Origin: Thermosulfuriphilus ammonigenes
GTDB lineage: Bacteria > Desulfobacterota > Thermodesulfobacteria > Thermodesulfobacteriales > ST65
Direction of reading: 5' to 3'
Length of the DNA: 64,000 nt
Assembly: GCF_011207455.1 (NCBI RefSeq)
Contig: NZ_CP048877.1
Location: 1,418,576-1,482,575, forward strand
Part shown: piece by piece, positions 8,654-17,551 of the stretch
How the letters are laid out: each line of letters opens with the position of its first letter
Numbering within the stretch: position 1 is the stretch's first letter
Translations under genes and position numbers: made by a program
The notes under the pieces: generated by a model
The model's database searches: none
The model's input: only the letters and a program-made list of their open reading frames with translations
Told to the model about the DNA's origin: nothing

Positions 8654-9795
8654 CAATCCACTACCAGTTCTACCAGATTGGCGAGATCTTTCCAGGTCAT
8701 CTCGGAGGAGAGGGAAAGGCGCATTCTGGCCGATCCGCGGGGAACAGTGGGGGGACGAATGGGAAGAACAAAGAACCCGGCCTGCCGTAGCCGATTGGAG
8801 AGTTCTACCGTCTTCTGGTTCTCTCCCACAACCACCGGGACTATCTGGCTTTCTCCCAAAACGGGGAAGGGGCCTCGGGAAAGGGCCTGACGGAGACCGG
8901 TGGCCAGTTCTTGAAGGTGTCGTCTCTGCCGGGAGAGGCGCGGCAGCTGTCTTACGGCCCATAAGGCTGCGGCCACCACTGGAGCTGGCAGGGCCGTGGT
9001 GAAAACCAGTGACCGGGCTCGGTTGATCAAATATTCTTTAAGCCCTTCTTCAACAATAGCGAAGGCCCCGTAAGCCCCGAGGGCCTTACCAAAAGTGCCC
9101 ACCAAAACATCGATATTATCTATAAGATTCAGCTCTTCAGCCAGCCCCAGTCCTCTCTCCCCGCGGACACCAATGGCGTGGGCCTCATCTACCAGCAAAA
9201 TGGCCCGGTAGGCCTCTTTTAGACGAACCAGGGTGGCCAGGTCGGCCAGGTCTCCATCCATGCTGAAGATGGATTCGGTGACAATAAGGGCCCTTCGGAA
9301 GCGAGGACGTTTTTCCTGCAAAAGGCGCTCTAAGGCCGCCATGTCTCCATGGGGGTAACGATAAAAGGTGGCTCCGGAGAGCCTGAGGCCGTCAATGAGG
9401 CTGGCGTGGATGAGACGATCAGCAAAGATGACATCTCTTCTGCCTACCAGGGCAGAGATGATCCCTAAATTGGCCATATAACCACTGCCAAAGACCAAAG
9501 CCGCCCGGCCATAGAGCCGGGCCAGCTCTGACTCAAGGGCCTCGTAAAGATCATGATTGCCGGAGAGAAGACGAGAGGCCCCGGCTCCCAGCCCCAATTG
9601 ATGGGCCGCCTCGGCCAACTGCCCCCAGGGAACCTGACTGGCCAGCCCTAGATAGTCATTGCTGGAGAGATTCAGATACCACCTGCCCTTGACCTTAACG
9701 TAAGGTCCCCTTCGGGCCTCTACTGAAAGAAGTCGTCTTTTCTCTCCTCGCAGGTCGATTTCCGCAAGTTCGGCCTCATATGCCTCCCAGGCCAT
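8653..9795 (-). CDS. bioF: 8-amino-7-oxononanoate synthase
   Basis: PLP enzyme joining pimeloyl-ACP and alanine to 8-amino-7-oxononanoate (KAPA). It has 380 residues. Recognisable are LSSNDYLGLA near residue 44, DEAHAIGVRGERG, and the PLP lysine in GTFGKALGAYGAF. The start overlaps bioA by 20 bases and the stop overlaps the bioG start by one. Other alpha-oxoamine synthases (Kbl, HemA) are excluded by the biotin context. Confidence 0.95.
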   Translation of the reverse strand: MAWEAYEAELAEIDLRGEKRRLLSVEARRGPYVKVKGRWYLNLSSNDYLGLASQVPWGQLAEAAHQLGLGAGASRLLSGNHDLYEALESELARLYGRAALVFGSGYMANLGIISALVGRRDVIFADRLIHASLIDGLRLSGATFYRYPHGDMAALERLLQEKRPRFRRALIVTESIFSMDGDLADLATLVRLKEAYRAILLVDEAHAIGVRGERGLGLAEELNLIDNIDVLVGTFGKALGAYGAFAIVEEGLKEYLINRARSLVFTTALPAPVVAAALWAVRQLPRLSRQRRHLQELATGLRQALSRGPFPVLGESQIVPVVVGENQKTVELSNRLRQAGFFVLPIRPPTVPRGSARMRLSLSSEMTWKDLANLVELVVD

Positions 9796-11173
9796 GGATG
9801 ACCCTCCTTATGACCCCCCGGCTTTTCTCCAGGATTTCGTCTATCTCTGAGACGGTTACGCATAAGGGTAAAAACCAGTAAATAACATCCCCCAGAGGGC
9901 GAAGGACCAACCCCTCTTTAAGGGATTCCATGTAGATCTTAAACCCCACTCTGGCCTCCACAGGAAAGGCCTTTTGGGTGGCCCTGTCAGCTACCAGTTC
10001 GATAGCTCCCACGTATCCGAGATATCGGATGTCGCCCACATAGGGCTCCTCCCCAAAGAGCCTCCTTAATTGACGCTGGAAGTGGAGGCGTACCGGTTCA
10101 CCCTTCTCCAAAGGACGTTCTTTAGCAAAAAGTTTGAGATTGGCAATAGCCACGGCACAGGCCAAAGGGTTGGCTGTATAGGAGTGCCCGTGGAAGAATG
10201 TCTTGCCGGCCAGATAGTCATCGTAGAAGGCCTGGAAGATTTCTTCTGTGGCCACCGTAAGGGATAAAGGAAGGTAGCCTCCAGTGAGCCCCTTGGCCAG
10301 ACAGACTATATCCGGGACCACCCCGACCTGTTCCATGGCGAACATGGTTCCGGTGCGGCCAAAGCCGGTGGCCACCTCATCGAAGATCACCAATACATCA
10401 TATTTTCGGGCCAGCTCCCAAAGCCCCTTAAGGTATTCTTTGGGGTAGACGATCATTCCACCGGCGGCCAGGAGGCGAGGTTCGACAATAATGGCGCAAA
10501 TTTCGACAGCTTTTTCCTTGAGGATCCCCTCAAGGGCCTCTAGGCAGGTGAGGCTGCAATCAGGGAGGGGAGCGTCTAAGGTGAAGCCCTCCGCTGGCTT
10601 ATCCGGACAGCGAAGACAATAGGGGGCCCTGGTTTTATAAGAGAAAAAGGTCAAAGGACGGTATAGCCGATGAAAGAGATCTATGCCGCCAACGCTTACC
10701 GCTCCCATGGTGTCCCCATGATAGGCGTTCTCTAAGAAGATGAAGCGGGTCTTCTCTTTAAAACCTTGGTTTTGCCAGAACTGGAAGGCCATCTTGAGGG
10801 CCACCTCCACAGCGGTAGAGCCGTTGTCAGAGTAAAAGAAGCGGCAAAGCTCCTGAGGGAGGAAGCCTCGCAGGCGATCGACCACCTCTACCGCCTCTCG
10901 GTGGGTGAATCCAGAAAAGTTGACATGATCCAGGCGATGGAGTTGCTCTATCAAGGCCTCATTGAGCTCGGGGTGGTTGTGACCATGGAGATTTACCCAC
11001 CAGGAGGATATGGTGTCATAGAGGAGCTGGCCCTCGATGGTCTGAAGCTGGAGGCCCTTGGCGGCCACGATTACCGGGGGGTCGCGATCTTCATAGTCCT
11101 TCATCTGGGTAAACGGGTGCCAGAGATGACGGCGGTCAAGGTCAAGAATTTTTTCTTTTGTGTACCGGCTCAC
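9776..11173 (-). CDS. bioA: Adenosylmethionine-8-amino-7-oxononanoate aminotransferase
   Basis: PLP class III aminotransferase turning KAPA into 7,8-diaminopelargonate with SAM as amino donor. It has 465 residues, with early WHPFTQMKDY, the SSWWVNLHGHNHP segment, DEVATGFGRTG, and the PLP lysine in CLAKGLTGGYLPLS. It starts with GTG, preceded by AAGGGGGG. It is the first gene of the biotin operon, divergent from bioB across 91 bases. Confidence 0.96.
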   Translation of the reverse strand: MSRYTKEKILDLDRRHLWHPFTQMKDYEDRDPPVIVAAKGLQLQTIEGQLLYDTISSWWVNLHGHNHPELNEALIEQLHRLDHVNFSGFTHREAVEVVDRLRGFLPQELCRFFYSDNGSTAVEVALKMAFQFWQNQGFKEKTRFIFLENAYHGDTMGAVSVGGIDLFHRLYRPLTFFSYKTRAPYCLRCPDKPAEGFTLDAPLPDCSLTCLEALEGILKEKAVEICAIIVEPRLLAAGGMIVYPKEYLKGLWELARKYDVLVIFDEVATGFGRTGTMFAMEQVGVVPDIVCLAKGLTGGYLPLSLTVATEEIFQAFYDDYLAGKTFFHGHSYTANPLACAVAIANLKLFAKERPLEKGEPVRLHFQRQLRRLFGEEPYVGDIRYLGYVGAIELVADRATQKAFPVEARVGFKIYMESLKEGLVLRPLGDVIYWFLPLCVTVSEIDEILEKSRGVIRRVIHGLGGI

Positions 11174-11197
11174 GTAGGCCCCCCTTATTTTCTTGGC

Positions 11198-11211
11198 GCC
11201 CCATTTGGGGC
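11198..11211. promoter_or_regulatory. Palindromic operator candidate between bioA and bioB
   Basis: GCCCCA and TGGGGC form perfect 6-bp arms around TT, in the 91-base space between the divergent biotin operons. A bioB -10 TATAAT lies at 11230-11235, which puts the palindrome over the expected -35 region for bioB. On the opposite strand it lies where the bioA -35 is expected. A biotin-responsive repressor site is therefore plausible. The sequence is unlike the BirA box known from enterobacteria. Function is inferred from position. Confidence 0.45.
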
Positions 11212-11229
11212 TCCTCGGTGAAGAGGCAT

Positions 11230-11235
11230 TATAAT
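11230..11235 (+). promoter_or_regulatory. bioB -10 box
   Basis: A perfect TATAAT stands 29 bases before the bioB ATG; a start of transcription near 11242 would leave a leader of about 23 bases with the AAAGGGGAGA ribosome binding site. No good -35 is seen at the usual distance (TTGGGG is 19 bases away), consistent with a regulated promoter. Confidence 0.5.
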
Positions 11236-11264
11236 CAGATCTCGTCTAAAGGGGAGACCCGGGT

Positions 11265-12197
11265 ATGAAGATTAAACAGAGTCAGCTTAAAGCCATTTTG
11301 GCCGGAGAGACGCCGCTTCTTCCCTGGCTAGAGGTGGCCAGGCGGGTAAAAGAGGCCCGTTTCGGAAAAAAGATAGAAACCTGTGCCATAGTCAATGCCA
11401 AAAGCGGCCGCTGCCCTTCTGATTGTCATTTCTGTGCCCAGGCTAAAGAGTGGGCTACGGAGGCAAAAATCTACCCTTTACTTGCCGAAGAGGAGCTCCT
11501 CAGGCAGGCTGAGGAGGCAGCGGCGGCTGGAATTGACCGCTTCAGTTTTGTGACCAGCGGTATTTCGCTGTCAACAACTGAGCTGGAGCGTCTCCTCCGG
11601 GTGATAGAGACCTTGAGGGAGAGGGTTCCGGGGCTTGTTCTCTGTGCCTCTCTGGGACGCCTTTCCCGGGCTCAACTGGCCGAGCTTAAGGCCGCCGGTC
11701 TTGATCGATATCATCATAATTTGGAGACCTCCGAGGAGTTTTATCCCCGAATCTGCAGTCGTCAGCTCTGGCGGGACCGGTATCAGACGATTCTGGCCGC
11801 TAAGGAAGTCGGGCTTTCTACCTGTTGTGGGGGGATCTTCGGTATGGGGGAGACAGATGAAGATGTTTTAAGCTTGGCAGGAGCCCTAAAGGTTCTCGAA
11901 GTGGATTCGGTGCCTGTAAATTTTCTTCATCCTATTCCGGGGACCCCTCTTGAGGGAGTAAAACACCTTACCCCTCTCAAAGCCTTAAGAATTCTCATTG
12001 TTCTCAGACTTCTTCTTCCCGGGGCAGAGATCCGGCTCTGCGGCGGTCGGGAATATAATCTTGGGGATCTCCAGGCCCTTTCCCTTTATCCGGCAAGTGG
12101 CCTGATGGTGGGCAACTACCTGACTACCCGGGGACGAGATCTGGCCCAGGATAGGGAAATGATCCGGGCCCTAGGATACACCTCAGGTCTTCTTTAA
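11265..12197 (+). CDS. bioB: Biotin synthase (radical SAM), unusual auxiliary-cluster cysteines
   Basis: Inserts sulfur into dethiobiotin. It has 310 residues. The radical SAM cluster is Cys50-x3-Cys54-x2-Cys57. YHHNLETS and GIFGMGET match the family. Aligned by eye to the E. coli enzyme, the first auxiliary-cluster Cys (E. coli 97) is Ser94 here, Cys127 and Cys187 are kept, and extra Cys188 and Cys259 appear beside the active-site region; the Arg at 257 is kept. This resembles the type II enzymes of anaerobes reported to use a 4Fe-5S cluster. The start has AAAGGGGAGA upstream. The 3' end overlaps rsmB by 15 bases. Confidence 0.94.
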   Translation: MKIKQSQLKAILAGETPLLPWLEVARRVKEARFGKKIETCAIVNAKSGRCPSDCHFCAQAKEWATEAKIYPLLAEEELLRQAEEAAAAGIDRFSFVTSGISLSTTELERLLRVIETLRERVPGLVLCASLGRLSRAQLAELKAAGLDRYHHNLETSEEFYPRICSRQLWRDRYQTILAAKEVGLSTCCGGIFGMGETDEDVLSLAGALKVLEVDSVPVNFLHPIPGTPLEGVKHLTPLKALRILIVLRLLLPGAEIRLCGGREYNLGDLQALSLYPASGLMVGNYLTTRGRDLAQDREMIRALGYTSGLL

Positions 12198-13523
12198 GGC
12201 TACAGCAAAGAAACCATCCATGGCCTGACGATGGGGAAATGTCCGGAAAAAACCTTGAGAGTCGAGAAGACCAGGGGCCGGAAAGCCAGGGGGGCTTATG
12301 GGAGAAAACTCCGGATGGCCTTTAAGAAAGGCCTCGATAAGCCCCTCCCCCTCCTCTGGTTCCAGGCTACAGACGGCATAGACCAGCACCCCTCCCTTTT
12401 TGAGCAGGGGAGATAAGGTCTCCAGGAGACCTCTCTGCTTTTGGGACATAGTCTTTATGTCTTCAGGCCTCCGGCGCCACTTTATATCTGGATGGCGTCG
12501 AATGACCCCGGTGCCGCTACAGGGGGCATCTATCAGAATACGGTCATATATGGCCGCTCCAAGGCCGCGAAGAGCTTCCGTGACATCTTGACTGATAATT
12601 TCTACATTGCTTATCCCCAGGCGCTTGAGGTTTTCCTCCAGCCGCCTCAGGCGCCGCTTGTCTATGTCAAAGGCCTGGATCTGCCCCTGGTTTTTCATCA
12701 GCTGGGCTAGGTGAGTGGTCTTTCCTCCCACCCCGGCGCAGGCATCAAGGACTTTTTGCCCCGGCTCCGGGGCCACCAGGTGGCCCACTAACTGGCTGGC
12801 CTCGTCTTGGACCTGGAACCAGCCCTGCCGGTAGCCGGTGAGCTTGGTTACCGGCCCCCGCGGGCGACGCAGGATAAGTCCTTCGGGGCTATAACGACAG
12901 AGATTGAGCTCTTGGGCCTCCTTCTTAAGGAAGAGGGCCAGTTGATCCCGGTTGATTCTTAAGGTGTTGGTTCGGATAACCAGAGGAGGGACCTCATTGC
13001 CTGCAGCCAGGAGGGATTCGATCTCCTCTTCCCCTACCAGATTAAGCCAGCGCCGAACCAGAAAGGTCGGATAGGAATATCTTACCGCCAGGTAGAGGGC
13101 AAAATCCCTTTCTTTGGGAGGCCAGGGGAGATGGTCCTTCTCGCGACAGAGACGTCTCAAGATGGCATTTACAAAGCCCGTGATATAGGTCGGGCGGCCC
13201 TTAAACAGGCTTACAGTTTCGTTCACCGCGGCCCGATCCGGAATCCGGGTATAGAGAATTTGGTAGATTCCCAGACGAAGACCGCAGAGGACCTCTTTGT
13301 CCAGACGGTGGCGGGGTTTTTTGGAGTAGGCGTCAATTAGCCAATCCAGACTGGCCTGGTAACGGATTGTTCCATAGACCAGCTCCATGACCAGATTACG
13401 ATCTCGGCTGGAAAGCTCGGGAGCCTGCTCCAAAACGCGGGTCAGGGTTTCATCCAGAGGGGGGCGATCCCTTTCAAAACGCACTAAAGTCCTCAGAGCC
13501 AGCTCTCTGGCACTGGTAAACAT
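12183..13523 (-). CDS. rsmB: 16S rRNA (cytosine-967-C5)-methyltransferase
   Basis: Methylates C967 of 16S rRNA. At 446 residues it has the full two-domain form: an N-terminal NusB-like RNA-binding domain (residues 1-150, with ARELALRTLVRFE and ELVYGTIRYQ) and a C-terminal Rossmann methyltransferase. SAM motif I is VLDACAGVGGKTTHLA; the two catalytic cysteines are in DAPCSGTG and YAVCSLEPEE. The start shares one base with the fmt stop (TGATG). Pairing with fmt is common in bacteria. Confidence 0.94.
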   Translation of the reverse strand: MFTSARELALRTLVRFERDRPPLDETLTRVLEQAPELSSRDRNLVMELVYGTIRYQASLDWLIDAYSKKPRHRLDKEVLCGLRLGIYQILYTRIPDRAAVNETVSLFKGRPTYITGFVNAILRRLCREKDHLPWPPKERDFALYLAVRYSYPTFLVRRWLNLVGEEEIESLLAAGNEVPPLVIRTNTLRINRDQLALFLKKEAQELNLCRYSPEGLILRRPRGPVTKLTGYRQGWFQVQDEASQLVGHLVAPEPGQKVLDACAGVGGKTTHLAQLMKNQGQIQAFDIDKRRLRRLEENLKRLGISNVEIISQDVTEALRGLGAAIYDRILIDAPCSGTGVIRRHPDIKWRRRPEDIKTMSQKQRGLLETLSPLLKKGGVLVYAVCSLEPEEGEGLIEAFLKGHPEFSPISPPGFPAPGLLDSQGFFRTFPHRQAMDGFFAVALKKT

Positions 13524-14461
13524 CAGCCCAGCCTCATCCCCGGCTTAAGGTGGTAGCCCCGGGTGAATTCTGCTACCGGTAGTCGTTTTCGTCCCTCAAG
13601 CTGGACCTCTTTGATTAACAAAAGCCCTCGGCCGGTGGCGATGGTGATTCCCTCTTCGGAGACGGCTACAATGGTCCCCGGTGGGGCTTGAGAGGGAGCC
13701 TCGATAACCCGGGGGCGGAAGAGCTTCAGCCGGCGTCCTTGAAGGAAGGTATAGACGGTAGGCCAGGGATCAAACCCTCGGATAAGTCGATCCAGTTCTT
13801 CTGCCGGTCGGCTAAAATCAGCCAGCCCGTCCTCTTTTTTGAGAGGGGGGGCGTAGGAGACTCCCGTCTTGGGTTGGGGGCGGGGATGAAGCCGGCCCTC
13901 TTTAAGCCCCTCTATGGCCTCAAGGATCAACTCGGCCCCCAGGTCGGAGAGCCGCTTGGCCAGAGATCCGGCAGTCTCTTCAGGCTCGATAGGAATCTCC
14001 CTGGCGAGGATAATGGGACCGGTATCCATGCCTTCGTCCATCTGCATGATGGTCACGCCGGTCTTTTCTTCTCCGCTGATGATGGCCCAGTTGATAGGGG
14101 CGGCTCCTCGAAACTTTGGCAGAAGTGAGGCGTGAACATTTATACAGCCTCGAGGAGGAAGTTTCAGAATCTCTGGCGGAAGTATCTTCCCATAGGCAGC
14201 CACCACAATAGCCTCTGGAGAGACTGCCTTAAGTTGGGAGATGAAGGCCGGATCGCGGATCTTCTCCGGTTGATACACAGTGATACCGGCCTCCTGGGCT
14301 ACGATTTTGACCGGGGGAGGGCTTGGCTTGCGGCCCCTCCCCCTGGGCCTGTCTGGCTGGCAGACTACAGCTACCACCTCATCAGGGCCGGCGATAAGGG
14401 CCTTTAGGATGGGGACGGCAAACTCTGGGGTACCCATGAAGATAAGAGACCAGGATTTCAT
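13523..14461 (-). CDS. fmt: Methionyl-tRNA formyltransferase
   Basis: Formylates initiator Met-tRNA with 10-formyltetrahydrofolate. At 312 residues the length is normal. It shows FMGTPEFAVPIL at the N-terminus, the CQPDRPRGRGRK loop, VHASLLPKFRGAAPINWAI with the catalytic His, and MDEGMDTGPI. The C-terminal tRNA-binding domain is present. It is first in a two-gene operon with rsmB; the usual upstream def (peptide deformylase) is not here. It is divergent from the radical SAM gene. Confidence 0.96.
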   Translation of the reverse strand: MKSWSLIFMGTPEFAVPILKALIAGPDEVVAVVCQPDRPRGRGRKPSPPPVKIVAQEAGITVYQPEKIRDPAFISQLKAVSPEAIVVAAYGKILPPEILKLPPRGCINVHASLLPKFRGAAPINWAIISGEEKTGVTIMQMDEGMDTGPIILAREIPIEPEETAGSLAKRLSDLGAELILEAIEGLKEGRLHPRPQPKTGVSYAPPLKKEDGLADFSRPAEELDRLIRGFDPWPTVYTFLQGRRLKLFRPRVIEAPSQAPPGTIVAVSEEGITIATGRGLLLIKEVQLEGRKRLPVAEFTRGYHLKPGMRLG

Positions 14462-14489
14462 AGATTAATTATGCCTTAAATATTACGGA

Positions 14490-16187
14490 ATGGCCAAGTG
14501 GCAATCGGAACGATTGTTTGGGATAATCTTGGTTATGCGCGAGGTAGGGGCCATCAAGAAACGTTGGTCAGGCCGTCTGCCCATAGCCCTGGTCTTCCCC
14601 AATACCTATTACTTGGGGATGTCCAACCTGGGCTTCCAGGTGGTCTATGGCCTTCTTAATGCCTTTGATGAGGTTGTCTGTGAGAGAGTCTTTCTGCCTC
14701 AGAGGGGGGAAAAAATACGTTCCATAGAGGGAGGACGCCCCCTTAGGGACTTTCCCGTGATTCTCTTTTCCGTTTCCTTTGAGCAAGATTATCCCAATGT
14801 GGTCAAAATTCTGGTTGACTCCGGCATCCCACCCCTGGCCCGGGGGCGGAAGGCCCCGTTGGTTCTGGCCGGGGGAGTGGCCACCTTTATGAATCCGGAG
14901 CCCCTGGCTGAGTTTGTCGATGGCTTTTTAGTAGGGGAGGCGGAGGCCTTCGGCCATAATCTCGTAGAGGTTTTACTTGAGGCCCGGGGGGAGAAGGAAG
15001 AGGCCCTTTTTCGGCTAAAAGAAAGGCTTAAAGCCATCTATATTCCGGCCGAATATGAGCCTATTTATTTACCTGATGGGCGCCTTAAGGAGATAAGGCC
15101 TCAGGGCGGTGCCCCCTTACCCATTTCCCGAGCCCTGGCTCCCTACCCCCCAGAAGTGGCTCCTCACTCGGTAATCGTGGCCGAGGATACGGAATTCGCA
15201 GACACCTTTCTGCTAGAGGTGGGCCGGGGCTGTGGTCGGGGCTGCCGTTTTTGCGGGGCCGGTTATGTATACAGACCCCCCCGTCCTTATCCTCTGAGCG
15301 CCCTTTCAAGGGCCTTGGAGACTAACCCCACTAATAAAGTGGGGCTCATAGGCCTTGAGTTTGCCGATCGTCAGGAAATTGAAACCCTGTGTCGTTACCT
15401 GATTGATCGAGGCTTAGCCCTTTCCTTTTCCTCTCTTCGGGCTGATGCCCTGACCGATGGTTTTCTGGAGCTTCTGCGGGCTACCGGAGCCCGGACAGCC
15501 ACTATCGCCCCGGAGGCCGGAAGTGAAAGACTCCGACAGGTTATCAATAAGGGACTGGATGAGGCCACTATCCTTGAGGCCGCTGAAAGACTGGCGACCA
15601 CAGGGATTGTCCATCTTAAACTATACTTTATGATCGGCCTGCCCACTGAGGAGGATGAGGATCTTAAAGAATTGGTGGCCTTGGTCCGTCGCATACGTCA
15701 TCGTCTTCTTAAGGTTAGTCGGGGGCGGGGTCAGATGATAGATCTCCGGGTGAGCGTAAACTGTTTTGTCCCCAAACCCTGGACTCCCTTTCAGTGGGTA
15801 GGCTTTGCCGGAGTCTCCCTTCTTAAGGGGCGTCTTTCCTGGTTGAAAAGGGTCTTGGGAAAGGAATCCAACGTTACGGCAACCTTTGATTTACCCAAGT
15901 GGGCCCACTTTCAGGCCGTCCTGGCTCGAGGTGACCGTCGTCTAAGTCAGCTTTTGTTGCTCCTTGGTCAGGGGGTTAACCTTAATAAAGCCTACAGAGA
16001 GGTAAATGTGAATCCGGCCTTCTATGCCGAAAGGGAGCGGGAAAAAGACGAACTTTTCCCCTGGGAGGTCATCGATATCGGTATTAATCGGGAATTTCTC
16101 TGGCAGGAGTATCAGCGTTCTTTGGCTGCCCGTCCTGGCCCTCCCTGTCGTCCGGGACGTTGCCGTCTCTGTGGCGTCTGTGGCTAG
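14490..16187 (+). CDS. Radical SAM protein with N-terminal B12-binding-like region and C-terminal Cys cluster
   Basis: A 565-residue radical SAM protein of unknown function. The N-terminal 200 residues resemble the B12-binding-like region of uncharacterised family proteins (PNTYYLGMSNLGFQ). The cluster motif is CGRGCRFC (Cx3CxxC) in GRGCGRGCRFCGAG, and the C-terminal tail has CRPGRCRLCGVC (Cx4CxxCxxC). The start is uncertain: ATG 14490 leaves only 28 bases to fmt, while ATG 14535 (MREVGAIKKRW) leaves room for divergent promoters and fits the family start better. Neither has a strong ribosome site. The end overlaps the PilZ gene by four bases. The reaction cannot be told from sequence. Confidence 0.85.
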   Translation: MAKWQSERLFGIILVMREVGAIKKRWSGRLPIALVFPNTYYLGMSNLGFQVVYGLLNAFDEVVCERVFLPQRGEKIRSIEGGRPLRDFPVILFSVSFEQDYPNVVKILVDSGIPPLARGRKAPLVLAGGVATFMNPEPLAEFVDGFLVGEAEAFGHNLVEVLLEARGEKEEALFRLKERLKAIYIPAEYEPIYLPDGRLKEIRPQGGAPLPISRALAPYPPEVAPHSVIVAEDTEFADTFLLEVGRGCGRGCRFCGAGYVYRPPRPYPLSALSRALETNPTNKVGLIGLEFADRQEIETLCRYLIDRGLALSFSSLRADALTDGFLELLRATGARTATIAPEAGSERLRQVINKGLDEATILEAAERLATTGIVHLKLYFMIGLPTEEDEDLKELVALVRRIRHRLLKVSRGRGQMIDLRVSVNCFVPKPWTPFQWVGFAGVSLLKGRLSWLKRVLGKESNVTATFDLPKWAHFQAVLARGDRRLSQLLLLLGQGVNLNKAYREVNVNPAFYAEREREKDELFPWEVIDIGINREFLWQEYQRSLAARPGPPCRPGRCRLCGVCG

Positions 16188-16756
16188 GGATTGTCCTGAC
16201 GCTGTCGTTTAAGCCTCAGGGCCATTACCTGGCGCTCAAAGATGTGTTCAATGAGACGTTCTCGGTCCTCTTCTGTCATCCAGACAAACTTGATCCCCAG
16301 GCGATTTTCATCTCCATCGCACTCTTCTCTGACTATCTCCCCATAGCAGCGAAAAAAGTGCATGGCTGGCAGGAGGCCGATTTCCAGCTCAAGAAGCTGA
16401 CCTGGGGAAAAGGTCTCAGGTAGAGAGAGGCACAGACCGGCAGCGCTTATATTTACCGTATAGAAGCGGAAGTTTTTTTCGATTTCTTCTTTTTCGATCC
16501 GGGCTAAAATGAGATCCAGCTTTTTGTTAAGAATAGAAAACAACTGGGCCAGTTCTTTATTCTTTTCCCGCAGCCTTCTTAAGACCTGATCTGCGGCCCT
16601 GGTTAGCTGAGGATGGGAAAAGGCCAACGGCCAGGGATCGGCCAGGCCCTCTTCGTAGTCTCGAAGACATCTTTCCAGCTCTTCTCCGGTTATCGGACGA
16701 TACCGCAGGAGAATGCGGTCATTTATGCGGACGTATTCTCTCCTTTCTTCTCCCAT
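16184..16756 (-). CDS. PilZ-domain protein, likely c-di-GMP-responsive motility protein
   Basis: A 190-residue cytoplasmic protein. The N-terminus holds YVRIND and, after it, the RYRPIT stretch; the C-terminal half reads YTVNISAAGLCLSLPE, matching the PilZ (D/N)xSxxG element, after an RIEKEEIEKNFR helix. The canonical RxxxR motif is not obvious, so c-di-GMP binding is not certain. It is ten bases downstream of motB, so it probably tunes the flagellar motor as YcgR-type proteins do. A stop-to-stop overlap with the radical SAM gene leaves no room for a terminator. Confidence 0.78.
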   Translation of the reverse strand: MGEERREYVRINDRILLRYRPITGEELERCLRDYEEGLADPWPLAFSHPQLTRAADQVLRRLREKNKELAQLFSILNKKLDLILARIEKEEIEKNFRFYTVNISAAGLCLSLPETFSPGQLLELEIGLLPAMHFFRCYGEIVREECDGDENRLGIKFVWMTEEDRERLIEHIFERQVMALRLKRQRQDNP

Positions 16757-16765
16757 AAGCTCCTC

Positions 16766-17539
16766 CTAGCGCGGAAGGGGACCTTGATCAAGGCCACCGG
16801 AGAAAACCTCCCGAGACTCAAGACCTGAATGGCCCTTTTGGATGAGAATGATCTCTACCCGCCGATTGGCGGCCCGATGCTGAGGGGTATCATTGGGATA
16901 AAGGGGCCGAGAGTCTCCATAGCCGATGGCCGCTGTCTGATAGGGAGCGATGGTCTTTTGGCTGAGAAGAAACTCCAACACCGTGGTGGCTCGGACAGCC
17001 GAGAGCTCCCAGTTGGAGCGCCAGCGGCTTCCCGGTCTGGGGGGGATGCTATCGGTGTGGCCGGCTACCAGGACTTCACCGTCAAAGCCTGCCAGAGCCT
17101 GGGCCAGCTTGATGAGGATGGGCCGGGCCGCCGGGCGAAGTTGAGCACTTCCGGGATCAAAGAGAATCTCATCCTTGAGGCGAAGAACGACCCGATCCTC
17201 CAGGGCCTCTATCTCTATCTCTCCCTTAATGAGTTCCAGCTTGATGGCGCTTTTCACCCGCTCTAGAAGTTCATCTACCGTAAACTGGGGGGTGAACTCC
17301 TTGGAGACAATATCCAGCCCCTTAGGGATATCATAAATAATTTCTTGTCGTTGGACGCCGAAGGCGTCCTTAAGAGAGCCGGCCACCTCTTTAAAGCGGG
17401 CCACGTCCATTTCGGAGAAAGAGAGGAGGAGAACAAAAAAACAGAGAAGCAGGGACATAAGGTCGGAGAAGGTGGTCATCCACATGGGAGCGCCACTTGG
17501 ACATTTTTTCTTCTCCTCTGGTTGTCCCTTCTTTCCCAT
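16766..17539 (-). CDS. motB: Flagellar stator protein MotB
   Basis: Anchors the stator to peptidoglycan. It has 257 residues: a basic N-terminus, then MWMTTFSDLMSLLLCFFVLL as the single membrane helix with the essential ion-binding Asp26, a plug and linker, and an OmpA-type peptidoglycan domain (VAGHTDSIPPRPG ... GYGDSRPLYPN ... NRRVEIIL). It sits 12 bases after motA and 10 before the PilZ gene. Whether H+ or Na+ drives the motor cannot be decided from the helix alone. Confidence 0.94.
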   Translation of the reverse strand: MGKKGQPEEKKKCPSGAPMWMTTFSDLMSLLLCFFVLLLSFSEMDVARFKEVAGSLKDAFGVQRQEIIYDIPKGLDIVSKEFTPQFTVDELLERVKSAIKLELIKGEIEIEALEDRVVLRLKDEILFDPGSAQLRPAARPILIKLAQALAGFDGEVLVAGHTDSIPPRPGSRWRSNWELSAVRATTVLEFLLSQKTIAPYQTAAIGYGDSRPLYPNDTPQHRAANRRVEIILIQKGHSGLESREVFSGGLDQGPLPR

Positions 17540-17551
17540 AATTCTAGATCT

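Noticed and set aside
8678-9002. Plus-strand frames antisense to bioF
   Set aside because: bioF is a clear family gene; the antisense frames lack starts with ribosome sites.
11174-11264. BirA box or BioR site between bioA and bioB
   Set aside because: No TTGTAAACC-spacer-GGTTTACAA and no TTATMKATAA-type sequence; only the GC palindrome remains.
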